Part shown: positions 31,752 through 42,100 of the stretch, piece after piece
Layout: each line of letters opens with the position of its first letter
How positions within the stretch are numbered: the first letter of the stretch is position 1
NCBI GenBank assembly: GCA_022641835.1
Contig: CP048715.1
Location: forward strand, 1 to 64,000
Reading direction: 5' to 3'
From: Petasospora fabianii
Lineage: Eukaryota > Ascomycota > Saccharomycetes > Phaffomycetales > Wickerhamomycetaceae
DNA length: 64,000 bases
The notes under the pieces: model-generated
The model's input: the letters and a program-made list of their open reading frames with translations, nothing else
Database searches by the model: none
Told to the model about the DNA's origin: nothing
Translations under genes and position numbers: made by a program

Positions 31752-33056
31752 TCACGGCTTCTTGAAAGAGCCACTAGGAGGTAGTTGCTGCTGATGTTGC
31801 TGCTGCGATGGAGGAGCAGGGGGTGGTGGTGGAGGTGGAGGGTGCATACCTTGCATTGGTTGGAACTGTCCCATTGAAGGTGCCTGCCCATAGTATGGCG
31901 GCGATTGCTGACCGTATGGTGGGTACTGGAATGGACCTTGCTGCATCTGTTGTGGAGGTGGTTGTGGTGGGTATTGGGGAGTTTGGTTTTGCATTTGCAT
32001 TGGATAGCGATCCGGTACCTGGAATTGGATGGCGGCAATACCATTAGCTTCAATCTCAGAATTGACGAGGTCCGTCATCGTTGTAGCAACAACTGAAGGC
32101 TTCTTCGGTGCCGGGTCTTTGAATAGATAGCCAGACTCAATTGTCTCAACACGAACACTCGAGGGAATACCGTTGCGTATGATGTTAATGTCCCTGTCAA
32201 TTTCCTCCTCAGAGGCGGAAGTGAGAGGGGTTCCCTTTTGATAAAGAGTAGCAGCATCATGTGCCGCTGTGGAAGCAATGTGTCCAGCACGCTCCTTCAC
32301 ACCATCAGCAATCAGTGTTATATCAGATTTGGCCCTCTTCTCACCAACCTTACGAACAGAAGCACGATAGCGCTGCTCGTTGACACGCATCTTCTCATGT
32401 TGTGACACATTCATATAATCTTTTTCCAAATCCCAAAGCTTCGAAATGGTGTCTCGTCTCAAATGTTCCCTGGTCTCTTGTCTATCCCTGATACTCTGTT
32501 TCCACACAATGCTGCGGTTTTTATAGCACATGGCCTCAATCAAGTCTGAGCTCAACTCATACTTGCGTTTTAATGCGTCGAGATTCTTTCTGTACGGCTC
32601 CAACAGCTGCTCGAATGGCTCCGTGAACAACTCGAGTGGGTCCAAGATGGGTGACTGTGGAGCCTCTGGTGGCGGACTTTGGAAACCGGTATCGACAGAG
32701 GAAAATTTCCTTCTTTTGTTTTGCTTCATCTGGCCCAAACTTGACAACTGTGCACCCGTCTCTTCATCCATCATGGGCATACCTTGCTCAACGTGTGCCT
32801 CATGTGTCATCAAGTTTCTCCTCAATTTCTGTTGCATCTCCTCAATCTTAGTGATATAGGCATCGACACGCGCAATACGACTCTTGGAAAATTCCCTTGC
32901 GAGGGTCTTGTAGTTGGATGAGAGTTCCTTCTGCATCCCTTCAATCTGTTCAACACTATCAATGTTATCAATGTTCTGGACGTCGAGGGTGGGTAGTGCT
33001 GACACTGCGGGCGAGGACTCAGTGTTAGGGGTGGACATGTCTTTGGTATCACTCAT
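31752..33056 (-). CDS. Coiled-coil protein with Pro/Gln-rich tail, possibly Sds3-like
   Basis: 434 residues. Residues 35-100 form a predicted coiled coil (KTLAREFSKSRIARVDAY, then KIEEMQQKLRR). A basic stretch, KQNKRRKFSS, could be an NLS. A second helical region spans about 140-240 (EPFEQLLEPYRKNLDALK, then RDRQETREHLRRDTISKL). The last ~90 residues are dominated by Pro, Gln, Met and Tyr, with a run of eight Pro and a poly-Gln/His patch. The arrangement recalls Sds3-like subunits of the Rpd3/Sin3 histone deacetylase complex, but I see no decisive motif; the nuclear role is a guess. It is divergent from LRP1. Confidence 0.6.
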   Translation of the reverse strand: MSDTKDMSTPNTESSPAVSALPTLDVQNIDNIDSVEQIEGMQKELSSNYKTLAREFSKSRIARVDAYITKIEEMQQKLRRNLMTHEAHVEQGMPMMDEETGAQLSSLGQMKQNKRRKFSSVDTGFQSPPPEAPQSPILDPLELFTEPFEQLLEPYRKNLDALKRKYELSSDLIEAMCYKNRSIVWKQSIRDRQETREHLRRDTISKLWDLEKDYMNVSQHEKMRVNEQRYRASVRKVGEKRAKSDITLIADGVKERAGHIASTAAHDAATLYQKGTPLTSASEEEIDRDINIIRNGIPSSVRVETIESGYLFKDPAPKKPSVVATTMTDLVNSEIEANGIAAIQFQVPDRYPMQMQNQTPQYPPQPPPQQMQQGPFQYPPYGQQSPPYYGQAPSMGQFQPMQGMHPPPPPPPPAPPSQQQHQQQLPPSGSFKKP

Positions 33057-33576
33057 GATGAGCCACTATGAGGAAAAATGGTGGTGTGGTTGTTTTTGAG
33101 CGTGAAGTCTGAAGAGAGCGGGATGTGTTTGAAGGACGTTCTGCATTTGAAGCACGATCTTTTGAGTTGTACGCGGGCACTGGCGGACTCTCGAGACAGA
33201 AATGCAGCTTCTGGTTCGGGCAACACAGAGGGTACAATTAGGTGGCGGACAAGGGCCTTTGGGTTATCACTGAGCCACCACCAGATGTAATTTAATCAAA
33301 CTGAGAAATACTATATTTAATGATATTTCTAAGTATAAATTTTGTCTACAATACCACGCATTTGTATTGACATGAGGATGTCAAACTTGAGAAATGTGTG
33401 CCCGTATCCGGTAATTGCGCGGTCCAAGAAATGTCGCGATTTGGCGCAAAATGCAAAATAGACCGCGAATTTTTCAGACGTTAGGCATCTCTTTAAACAT
33501 GGCATCTTTCATCTCCATTTAGTCTCACTTATCTTAAAAGGGGACATACCTAAGACCACATACAAACACTGAAAGA
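33057..33576. other. Divergent promoter region upstream of LRP1
   Basis: 520 bases. Around 33415-33470 it contains GC-rich elements (GTCGCGATTTGGCGCAAAATG). A 70-codon plus-strand frame near 33078 is unsupported. Confidence 0.5.
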
Positions 33577-34128
33577 ATGGAGAACGAAGGTCTGATAAAG
33601 CAATTTCTGACATCTTTGGACTCCTCTGTTGGGTCGCTATCACCGGATATCAACACCCTGATATCAACGTCTTTTGAAGATCGAATTAATGAGACGTCTG
33701 ATCCCTTGCAACAAATCGCAATCTCTAATGGATACGCATATGTTCTCGTATCGTTGTGCTTTGCGTATTTGAAAGCTCAAGGTGTCAACACCTCGAACCA
33801 TCCAATTATGAAGGACCTGGAACGTGTCAAGAGTTATATGAATCGTGCAAAGTTGGCAGAAGAGGGCAAAGAAGAAGTCAAAGTTGACACGAGTGTAGCG
33901 AAAAGATTCCTACAAGGTGTCCTTGGTGGCAAGCCGGCCATTTCTGAAGAAAACTTTAACAAAGGGAAACACACCAAGTTTGAGGATGAGAAGAAAGATG
34001 AGGAAAAGGATAAGGATCTGGCGGTTGTGAGGGACAAGAGTGTTGCCGCTGAGATAAGGGATAAGCTCAAAAATAAGTCAAAAAAGAAAGACAAGAAGAG
34101 TCGACAGGATAAGGTATCAAAGAAGTAG
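33577..34128 (+). CDS. LRP1: Lrp1/Rrp47 (C1D family), nuclear exosome cofactor
   Basis: 183 residues, the same size as yeast Lrp1 (184). It binds the N-terminus of Rrp6 and supports 3' processing of snoRNA, snRNA and 5.8S rRNA in the nucleus. The N-terminal Sas10/C1D helical domain covers about residues 1-105. It contains DPLQQIAISNGYAYVLVSLC, where yeast has the corresponding 'A-x-x-x-Y' helix, and HPIMKDLERVKSYMNRAK, the C1D signature. The C-terminal half is Lys/Glu-rich and ends in a strongly basic tail (KNKSKKKDKKSRQDK), the RNA-binding region. Confidence 0.92.
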   Translation: MENEGLIKQFLTSLDSSVGSLSPDINTLISTSFEDRINETSDPLQQIAISNGYAYVLVSLCFAYLKAQGVNTSNHPIMKDLERVKSYMNRAKLAEEGKEEVKVDTSVAKRFLQGVLGGKPAISEENFNKGKHTKFEDEKKDEEKDKDLAVVRDKSVAAEIRDKLKNKSKKKDKKSRQDKVSKK

Positions 34129-34537
34129 TAGATGGGCTTGTCCTTAATGCATTGATTCATGACTTGATGACAAAGTGTAGTATGGTTTGTAGTTGGTGTA
34201 GGCTTACCCACGTGACAATCACGTGTAACAACTCAGAGTTTCATTTGTATCGCGACGTCAGACTTGTTTTCCCCCGCGAGCATTTTTGACCGAGGACGCG
34301 CGACTTTGCCCCTCATACACAACACTAGTAAAAGGAAAACACATCCTGTCGTATCATCGCTGAGCTCTAAAGAAAACCTACTTCCATTTGCTCTGTGATT
34401 GTTTTTTGGATCAAAATACGGCATTGTAACTTCTCAGACCAGTGAGGGAGGCCACTTTATACAGAACAACAGTGACTCAAGTGAGTCAGAGAAGGTAGAT
34501 AACGCCCTCAAGTTTTATCACAAGATATTACCACAAG
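34129..34537. other. Intergenic: PEX3 promoter
   Basis: 409 bases, with the paired E-boxes at 34209-34225 as the clearest feature. Confidence 0.5.
34209..34225 (+). promoter_or_regulatory. Paired CACGTG E-boxes upstream of PEX3
   Basis: CACGTG at 34209-34214 and 34220-34225, one helical turn (11 bp) apart, so two bHLH dimers would lie on the same DNA face. They are about 315 bases upstream of PEX3 and 80 bases past LRP1. Confidence 0.55.
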
Positions 34538-35713
34538 ATGTTTGTTGGTATCCGCCAATTCATCCAACGTAACCGTCGTCGCTTCTTGTTTAGCACAGGT
34601 GTGATTGCGTTGGTGTACTTTGCCCTTGGGTATATCCAGAAGAAGTTCCAAGAGTATCAACTTCGTTTAACTGAGGAGAGATTCCAACGTGAGCAGATTC
34701 GTCGTCGATTCGAACAAACACAGAAGGATGCCCTTTATACGATATATTCGTTGTGTCCTGCACTCAACGGTGCTGTATTTGATGGATTGAACGTTGAAGA
34801 GATCACACAGGCTTTACAACAGAGAAGATTGGAGAAGAAGACAACTGAAAGTAGTGGGGTTGGAAGCACAACTAGTGATTTGTCGAGCGTGACGAATGAT
34901 AACGCTGAAAATAGTGTTGTTTTAGATGGAAGAAAATCTAAGAATGAGCTCTGGACAGAGCTAAAGATTGTCAGTTTGACGAGATTGATGACGTTGGTGT
35001 ATTGTGATGCATTACTTGTCTTATTCACGAGGTTGCAGTTGAACGTGTTGGCAAGAAGGGAGTACTTGGAGGATGCCTTACAACTAGCATCTAAGAAGCA
35101 CGGTATCAAGAAGGGCATTGAGATGGTTGATCATGCTGACTATGTTAACGAACAGGCATATCTTAGTTTCAGTTGGTGGTTGCTTAACCGTGGATGGATC
35201 CAGATCAGAGAGAAGGTGAAGCATGCCGTGGAGGAGGTTTTCGAGGAGATTACACCAAGATACGAGTTGGACGTTGAAGAGTTCTCATTGTTACTACAAA
35301 AGACACAATTATTGATTGAAAAGGACTTGCCATTATCTGAGCTCGTGCTTCCTCCACGCAACTTGGAGAACTTTGTCATTCAACAGACATTGGATGAGGA
35401 AACGCTATCCACGTTGATGAAGGACCCTGGTAACTTGCGGGTGCTCGTGGATGAGACGGCTGAGTACGTCTCTTCGAGCTCGTCACAGATTGTGCTACGT
35501 TCACTGGTGGCAACAGCTTTCGGAATGGCTCTCCATGCTGTTGGAGAAGCCGGTTCCCGCACTGGAGGCCGCGTCAAGCTCGCCGTTGTGCTGGCCACCA
35601 CCAGCAAGCTGGCGCATGAATTCAAGCAACCAGGTAGCGAGTTTGTCGGAGCTATGGACCGCGTTGGGGAGCTCGACGAGCTGAGTGCCTCTGTTTACTC
35701 GAACTTTGGATAA
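34538..35713 (+). CDS. PEX3: Peroxin Pex3, peroxisomal membrane biogenesis factor
   Basis: 391 residues. It is a peroxisomal membrane protein that docks Pex19 carrying membrane cargo. The N-terminus MFVGIRQFIQRNRRRFLFS, with its basic cluster followed by one helix (TGVIALVYFALGY), is the Pex3 targeting and anchor signal. The helical cytosolic domain includes KDALYTIYSLCPAL, ELWTELKIVSLTRLMTLVYC (the Pex3 core motif region) and SFSWWLLNRGW. The length is close to other yeasts (about 390-450). The 3' part is noticeably GC-richer than the start. Confidence 0.94.
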   Translation: MFVGIRQFIQRNRRRFLFSTGVIALVYFALGYIQKKFQEYQLRLTEERFQREQIRRRFEQTQKDALYTIYSLCPALNGAVFDGLNVEEITQALQQRRLEKKTTESSGVGSTTSDLSSVTNDNAENSVVLDGRKSKNELWTELKIVSLTRLMTLVYCDALLVLFTRLQLNVLARREYLEDALQLASKKHGIKKGIEMVDHADYVNEQAYLSFSWWLLNRGWIQIREKVKHAVEEVFEEITPRYELDVEEFSLLLQKTQLLIEKDLPLSELVLPPRNLENFVIQQTLDEETLSTLMKDPGNLRVLVDETAEYVSSSSSQIVLRSLVATAFGMALHAVGEAGSRTGGRVKLAVVLATTSKLAHEFKQPGSEFVGAMDRVGELDELSASVYSNFG

Positions 35714-35945
35714 GATGTAATGCAAGTATTTGATGGATATGGACTGTAGAGTGTAAATGAAGACCCGTTCTACCTAGCTGCTAGCATATTGTGGGGAAGA
35801 AGCACACAGACCAAAGGAGAGAGCCGCGTTTGGGCTGGCGGATTTTCGCGGGGGGAAGTTCTGGAGGAAATGGTACAAAGGGTCGCCACCTCCACCTGGT
35901 GTCTCTTGAGCACAAGATACAGCAACAGCAGCAACAGTAATCGCC

Positions 35946-36428
35946 ATGTCCAACATTATCCTCAAGTCCTCCGACGGCGAGTCCTTCAGCGTGGCCAGAA
36001 ACGTGGCCGAGCGCTCTGTGCTCATTAAGAACATGCTCTCCGACTTGGGCGCCGATGACGACGACTTCGAGGTGCCAGTGCCTAACGTGCGTGCTTCAGT
36101 GCTTAAGAAGGTACTCGAGTGGGCTGAGCACCACAAGGACACTGCCTTCCCAGATGATGAAGATGACGACACACGTAAGTCGGCCCCAGTGGATGACTGG
36201 GACCGCGAGTTCCTCCGCGTGGACCAGGAGATGCTTTATGAGATTATCTTGGCCGCTAACTACCTCAACATGAGACCATTGCTTGATGCCGGATGCAAGG
36301 TTGTCGCTGAGATGATCAGAGGCAAGTCCCCAGAGGAGATTAGAAGAACTTTCAACATTGTCAACGACTTCAACCCGGACGAAGAGGCTGCCATCAAGAG
36401 AGAGAATGAGTGGGCCGAAGACCGTTAA
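35946..36428 (+). CDS. SKP1: Skp1, core adaptor of SCF ubiquitin ligases
   Basis: 160 residues. It bridges cullin Cdc53 and F-box proteins, and in yeast is also a CBF3 kinetochore subunit. An N-terminal BTB/POZ fold ([50 protein letters not shown]) is followed by the C-terminal F-box-binding helices ([56 protein letters not shown]). It is closer in size to animal and fission yeast Skp1 (about 160) than to S. cerevisiae (194), lacking the long insert of the latter. Confidence 0.97.
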   Translation: MSNIILKSSDGESFSVARNVAERSVLIKNMLSDLGADDDDFEVPVPNVRASVLKKVLEWAEHHKDTAFPDDEDDDTRKSAPVDDWDREFLRVDQEMLYEIILAANYLNMRPLLDAGCKVVAEMIRGKSPEEIRRTFNIVNDFNPDEEAAIKRENEWAEDR

Positions 36429-36867
36429 GACAACCCATTCCCCGCCCCTAAATCAATGCTATATGTCCCTAATTCACCTCCACAACAACCAAAAACACCT
36501 GGTGTCATCATCCCCATACTATGTTTCATTTCTCTCTACTATTCTTTTCTTTGCCTTTACACGTACGTGTCTTGACCCTTCAAGGTACCTCCTTTCCTCT
36601 GGCTCGCGAGATTCTTCTCCTGATGCCTTTTATGTCTCGCATCGGAATAGACACTGTCTTTGAACTGTCTTCATTGTACGTCATTGTAGTTTTGCCTCAT
36701 CATCATTATAGCGTGTAGGGGTACTGCAAATCAGTCACCTATTAAAAGCGACATCAGACGCGCCGATCCATCGCGGACAAAAGAACAACAAACAATAGAT
36801 GTCGTCCACACTGACATTGATTGATTATAGTCCTCGTCACCATCACCGGTCCCATTTCTCCGCTTGA
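36429..36867. other. Intergenic: SKP1 3' flank and ERD1 promoter
   Basis: 439 bases. Short open frames only. A TATTAAAAG sequence at about 36738 could be a TATA-type element. Confidence 0.5.
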
Positions 36868-37965
36868 ATGGCACTCGACGACCTCCTCCCGCTGCCCTTT
36901 CGCATTCTAGCGTTGCTGGTGCTCGGTGCTTGGCTTTGGCTGCTGACCCTACGCATCGCCAGCACCCGTAACATCAACCTCACATATCTGCTCAAGCTAG
37001 ATCCATCGACACAGCTCACAACTCAGCACGAACTCAGATGCGTCAACGTCACAATCACATCAGTGGCAACATACCTCCTCTACTCTCTTCTTCATGACTC
37101 CACTACACAGGAGCTCACCCTCTGGGACGTCCTCCCACTCTTCGCCATAGCTTGGACGCTACACCAACTCTGCTCACCACGTACATCTCGACTGTCCACC
37201 TCGTTGGCTCGAGTCTTCAAAGGTGGTATCAACCGTGATATCCGCACAAACGATATCGTTCTGAGTGATACCCTCACTTCTTACTCCAAAGTACTTGTCG
37301 ATCTGGCTGTATACATCTGTCATCTCTACAACTTTCAAACGTGTCTTCCAAAGAACACAGGTCCAACATTAGACAGAAAATGTGGTGAGCAGGTACTCTT
37401 GGACACTCTAGTTGGTTCCATTCCAAACTTCATCAGATTGTCTCAGTGTATGCAAGAATGGAGAGTCACGGGTGACTCTATGCATCTTTGGAATTTCTTG
37501 AAGTATTCCTCAAACATCCCAGTCCTAGTCACGGGACTGCTGATGCGTCAAAGAGATGGGTACACCGGAATTTGGGTCTTTTTTGCAATGCTCAACTCAG
37601 GTTATTCCTTCTGGTGGGATATCAACAACGATTGGAATCTCAACCTGTTCAAATTCGGTCATCGCACCGTTGGTGATGATTGGTTGAGAATTAAGCTGCA
37701 TTACGATATCAGAGAGTTTTACTACTTGGCCATCATCTTTGATTTCATTGGAAGATTTGTGTGGGTTGCAAAGTTCTTGCCATCTCCTGAAAAGGGTGAT
37801 ACTATATTCTACATAGGCGCCACTATGCTGTTCTCTACCGAATCCGGATGGTTTGCATTGGAAGTGTTGGAGATCTTAAGAAGATGGGTCTGGGTCTTTA
37901 TCAAGTTGGAAGTGGATTACATCACCTTGACTAATAACAAGGATGTGGAGATGAACTCCCTGTGA
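36868..37965 (+). CDS. ERD1: Erd1-like EXS-domain Golgi membrane protein
   Basis: 365 residues, the same length as yeast Erd1 (362). Erd1 is a Golgi phosphate recycler needed for retention of ER luminal proteins and glycosyltransferases. Several hydrophobic helices cover the protein (about 13-30, 65-80, 88-105, 215-235, 285-305). The EXS part includes SIPNFIRLSQCMQEWRVTG, then NFLKYSSNIPVL, NSGYSFWWDINNDWNLNLF and the C-terminal EVLEILRRWVWVFIKLE. These are the hallmark 'R-x-x-QC' and 'W-D-x-x-x-DW' blocks shared with Xpr1/Syg1. It has no SPX domain, as in Erd1. Confidence 0.9.
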   Translation: MALDDLLPLPFRILALLVLGAWLWLLTLRIASTRNINLTYLLKLDPSTQLTTQHELRCVNVTITSVATYLLYSLLHDSTTQELTLWDVLPLFAIAWTLHQLCSPRTSRLSTSLARVFKGGINRDIRTNDIVLSDTLTSYSKVLVDLAVYICHLYNFQTCLPKNTGPTLDRKCGEQVLLDTLVGSIPNFIRLSQCMQEWRVTGDSMHLWNFLKYSSNIPVLVTGLLMRQRDGYTGIWVFFAMLNSGYSFWWDINNDWNLNLFKFGHRTVGDDWLRIKLHYDIREFYYLAIIFDFIGRFVWVAKFLPSPEKGDTIFYIGATMLFSTESGWFALEVLEILRRWVWVFIKLEVDYITLTNNKDVEMNSL

Positions 37966-38102
37966 TAGCACAATTGGGGGAGCTCTAAGCAAAAAAGCAA
38001 AATAGAATCGAACTAATGCATATTCAATCATAGACTACAGATCTACACGATGTCATCAATATGTACACGAATGCAAAGCTTGTATAATCGACTGTTCCTG
38101 AT

Positions 38103-38881
38103 TCAATCTCTTCTTCTCTTGTTTGTGATGGCTTTTCTGTTATTCTGTCTTCTCTCAGACTTACTCAAGTATCTGAATTTTTTCTTCTTCTGTTTTGGCT
38201 TTTCAGCACCAGCAATAACAGCATACTTCTGAGCTCTATCTATACTCTCCTCTAACACCTTTTTGGACTTCTTGAGATTCACATAGTTCAGTTTGGCAAT
38301 CTCTTCAATGTCATTTGGTAGCTCTTCTATCGTTACCTCTGTGGCATCCTCGCCGTAAACTTCCTTCTTTTTCAAGATACCCTTTGGCCCACCTTGTTGT
38401 TCATGATCATCACCGTTATTATCATCATCAGCAAACCCTGTCCACTCTTCTTCATCCTCATCTTGACTCTCATCACCATTTTTCTTTTCGTCATCCTCGT
38501 CATCACTTGAATCCAAGCCAGCACCGTTCATGATTCTCATTGATTCCTTATACTTTTCCAACTGCTCCAACATTTCCTTCTCTTTATCCAATTTGATCTG
38601 CTTTCTCTGCTCAATTTTAGCTAGTCTTTCCTGTTCTTTATGGAACTGCTGAGCCTTTTTCTGTCTCTCAAGCTTTCTCTTATGGAATCCTGTCAAGTAT
38701 TCCCTTAATTTTTCGGTTAATATCACTGTTCATCTCCCGTTCTGCATGGGCTCTCATCTCATCAAGCTACTTACTCGCGATCATCCTTATTGAACACAAC
38801 CTCCTCAACGAGGTGCTTTTTACCCTTGTTCTGTGTATACTTCTTACCTCCGGTAAGGATCTCTCTGTTGCTTCTGGCCAT
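38103..38881 (-). CDS. RRP17: Rrp17 (NOL12 family) pre-rRNA processing exonuclease
   Basis: Exons 38881..38775 and 38703..38103 give 235 residues. Nucleolar 5'-3' exonuclease for 5.8S/25S 5' end maturation. Exon 1 encodes MARSNREILTGGKKYTQNKG and EEVVFNKDDRE. Exon 2 continues EYLTGFHKRKLERQKKAQ, the conserved Nop25/Rrp17 block, and an extended Lys/Glu coiled helix follows. The centre is acidic (DSSDDEDDEKK) and the end basic (RYLSKSERRQNNRKAI). The 71-nt intron has donor GTAAGT and a slightly weak branch site (ATTAAC) before TTAAG. Splicing restores the frame exactly at the conserved block. Confidence 0.9.
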
Positions 38882-39126
38882 GGCTGAGATGCGACTTGCG
38901 TTGTTGTTTACCCTTGGTGATTAGAGACTAAGGCAGAGAGGCATCGAGATTTTTTTTGGTTCTGCGCCAATTTCTTTTGTTTGTTCGGAGCTCGATTTTG
39001 GCGAGCGCGCGCGCGTGCACTCTTAGTACTTACTCCACAGATGTCAACATGTCGTATAGTGTACTAGTTAAAAGAGAATCAAATCATCATCAAATGTCAT
39101 TAAAATTGAGCTCCTGCTGCTTAACA

Positions 39127-42100
39127 TTAAGTATCACTCTGCTGTTCATCCACTTGTAAGAGCTCTTCCAAGTGTGATTCCACAATGTGCAGCATCTCTT
39201 TCAAATCCTGTTCCTTGTGAGACTTCATCACATCAGACATCCGACGTGACGTCTTCTCATCATGGCCAACCGGGCCACTAGCTTTCTTACCTGATCTTGA
39301 TTCAATCCAGTCCCAAATTTCATATTCCTTTGCGGATTTAACCTTCTCATCCGTCAATGCCGCTTCCACTGAAGGAACGAGAACATACTCACGACCGTCA
39401 ATCATCACCTTGGCACCAGATCCCAAGGTCAGTCCCTGTGTGGAGTTCGCAATGGAGTTGGAGTTGGAGTGGTGAACATTGAAATATATCACTGCACTGA
39501 AGATTGTAAAGGCAAACAGGAACACAATAAACACATTGTTGATTGAACCACCCTGGAACCAATCGGTCAACCATGGCATACCACCGAAATCGTATGTCTT
39601 TTTTGGATTAGCAATCTCAGCCAAGAACTTATCATGATGATCAGTCTGATCCGAACTTTTCTGTTTGATAGTCTTCCCTCTCTTTCTTCCACCTTTCTTA
39701 CCGCCTTCGGCAGCATCCTTGGCAATAATGTTCTTAGCCTCCTCGATCATAATCTTATTACTGTCCTTCTGTCCTTCAATCGAGTTCTTCTCAACAACAC
39801 TCTTGATCCATGACTTACCAGTCCATATGACACCAGTACTCACCACAATTTTCGTAGTGTTATTCTCACCCCAAGACAGCCAGTAGTTACTTGACACAGT
39901 GAAAGAGCCACCAGAGGGCACATCTGGAGTATTAACCGTACGCACAACATGGATATGTGAGTTCAAATCGAACTCCTCAATAGACTCATTCACGATACAT
40001 TTTGTACTCTTCGGACCAACTGGGGCACTCAATGGCATCACGTATGTGTATGAACGTTTTTTCGTACCTTCTTCTGGGAAAGCTGGAATATTCGAAATGG
40101 ATTGGACCTTCTGTGCAATGAGAATCTGTTTGAGATATGTTGGAGAGAATAAGAGCGGGTATGCTGTTCCCAATGGTACTTGGATTGTGTCTTCAGTGAT
40201 GATGGATTCAGGCGATGGGACTGTTGGTGTGAAGTTGACGGCAGCATGGGTGCGTGGCCCTGTATGTGGGAGTTTTGAGACAAAATCTTCGTCTGGTGAA
40301 GATGATGAGGAGGAGTTGGTTGGTGCTGTTTGTACCGCAGCTTTCAATTCTTGTGCCATGATAGCAATAGACTCCTTTTGTCCCTCAATGGATCCACGGT
40401 CAATAGCTGTACGAATCCAAGATTTACCAGTCCAGTTCATATATGTGTAGACAGTCAGCTTGGTGGAGTTCTTTGGGCCCCATGAGAGATAGATGTAAGT
40501 CACAACAGAGAAGGCATTACCAGATGGAACATCTGGAGTCTTGGTAGTTTGGATGCAACGTACATAGTTTTGAAGGTCAACATGATCAAGTGTCTCAACA
40601 ACATTGCAGATTGTCTCCTTTGGGCCAACAGGTGCGCTGAGTGGCTTGGTGTAGTGATACTCTCTGGTCGGAGTGCCATCCTTGTCGGCAAATGGAGTGA
40701 GTTTGGATATATTCTTGTTCTTTTGTTTCCCAATCAATGAGGTCATGAAAGTTGTGTCCTTGCCAAACAAAAGATTATGAATTTTCGGCAATGGCGCCTG
40801 GATGGTCGTTTCTGTAATTTTAACGTCACCAGGGTTCTCAGAGTGGACAGGTTCCGTTGGTGCATGCTTGGTGATGTTTGCAAGATCCGTATCATCATCA
40901 TCCTTCACCATATCCTCAGTATCGTCGAGTTCACTATCACCATCATCGTCAAATGCATCGAGGTCATTATCATCTTCCCCATCGTAATCATCAGCCTCAG
41001 TGTCCGAGTCAGCTGGGCTGCCAATAGACAATGATCTTGATCTTCCTCTCTTGGTGTCATCGAGATCCGAATTGGACTGCATAGATCCTCTCACGATTTG
41101 GTTCCAAATGTTCGTAATTAAGTCAAATGTGGCATCTCTTGTCAACAAACTTGCAAAATTGTACTTTTGATGCAATGTCTTTACAACAATGGCATTGGGG
41201 AACATTACAGCAGTGTTCTTCTTCTCCAATTGGACAATTTCCTGGATCGGGATATTCAGCGTAGTGACCCAGCCCAAGATGTTTGACTTGAATGAGATAT
41301 GATGTTCAGAGATATACAGACGGCCCTGGACCAACATCTTTTCGTTGAGAACTCTACCCTGGACCATGATTTCACGTTGGAGGGCACATGAGTAGTCATC
41401 GATGAGACGTTCTGAGCGTGGAATCTTCTTGAATGTAGAGTGGAAGTCGGCATTACGCTTCTCAGGGGCAAAAGTCACATTCTTCAGATCAAAGCTGGAT
41501 TCTTGAGACAGTGGTGTACCGAAGGATATGTCACCATTGAGTGATGTCCGATCCGTATGGGCACTCTGTGATCTTGACGGACCTGGTCTCTTGTATGCAT
41601 CACCTTGACGAGAAATTGTTGGTGAAAGTGAGTGTTTGAGATTTCCAGCTGGTGAGATAGAGCGAGACGCCCTTAGTTGTCGCTGTTCCACAGATCCGGC
41701 ACGTTCCAGTTGAGTTGCTGATGCAATTGGTTTTAGTGGTGGCTGACCGACATTCTTGTGAAACTCAATCTTTGGAGAGGATGCTCGTGGGAATTGTTCG
41801 GGTGTCATTTGTGGGCTCAGAGCTCTCGGTGAATGTGGGGTAGGTTGATGTACTTCAATGTGTGGTGCATTACCAGGTGTTGATGCAGCTGGTACTCCAT
41901 TGACACTTGGTGCAGTGGACATATCAGCAAAGCCTAAATCCTCCAAAGTCAACTCACCTTTACCCATTGTGCCCACGATAGTTTTTCGAAGCGGCTGGAA
42001 CTTGACACCGTGGGCAAGAGATGTAGCAGAGGCGTTATCAACAAGGCCATCTTCCTCTTCTTCAAGGTTTGGTGGTGTAATGTTTGGTGATACGTTCTGA

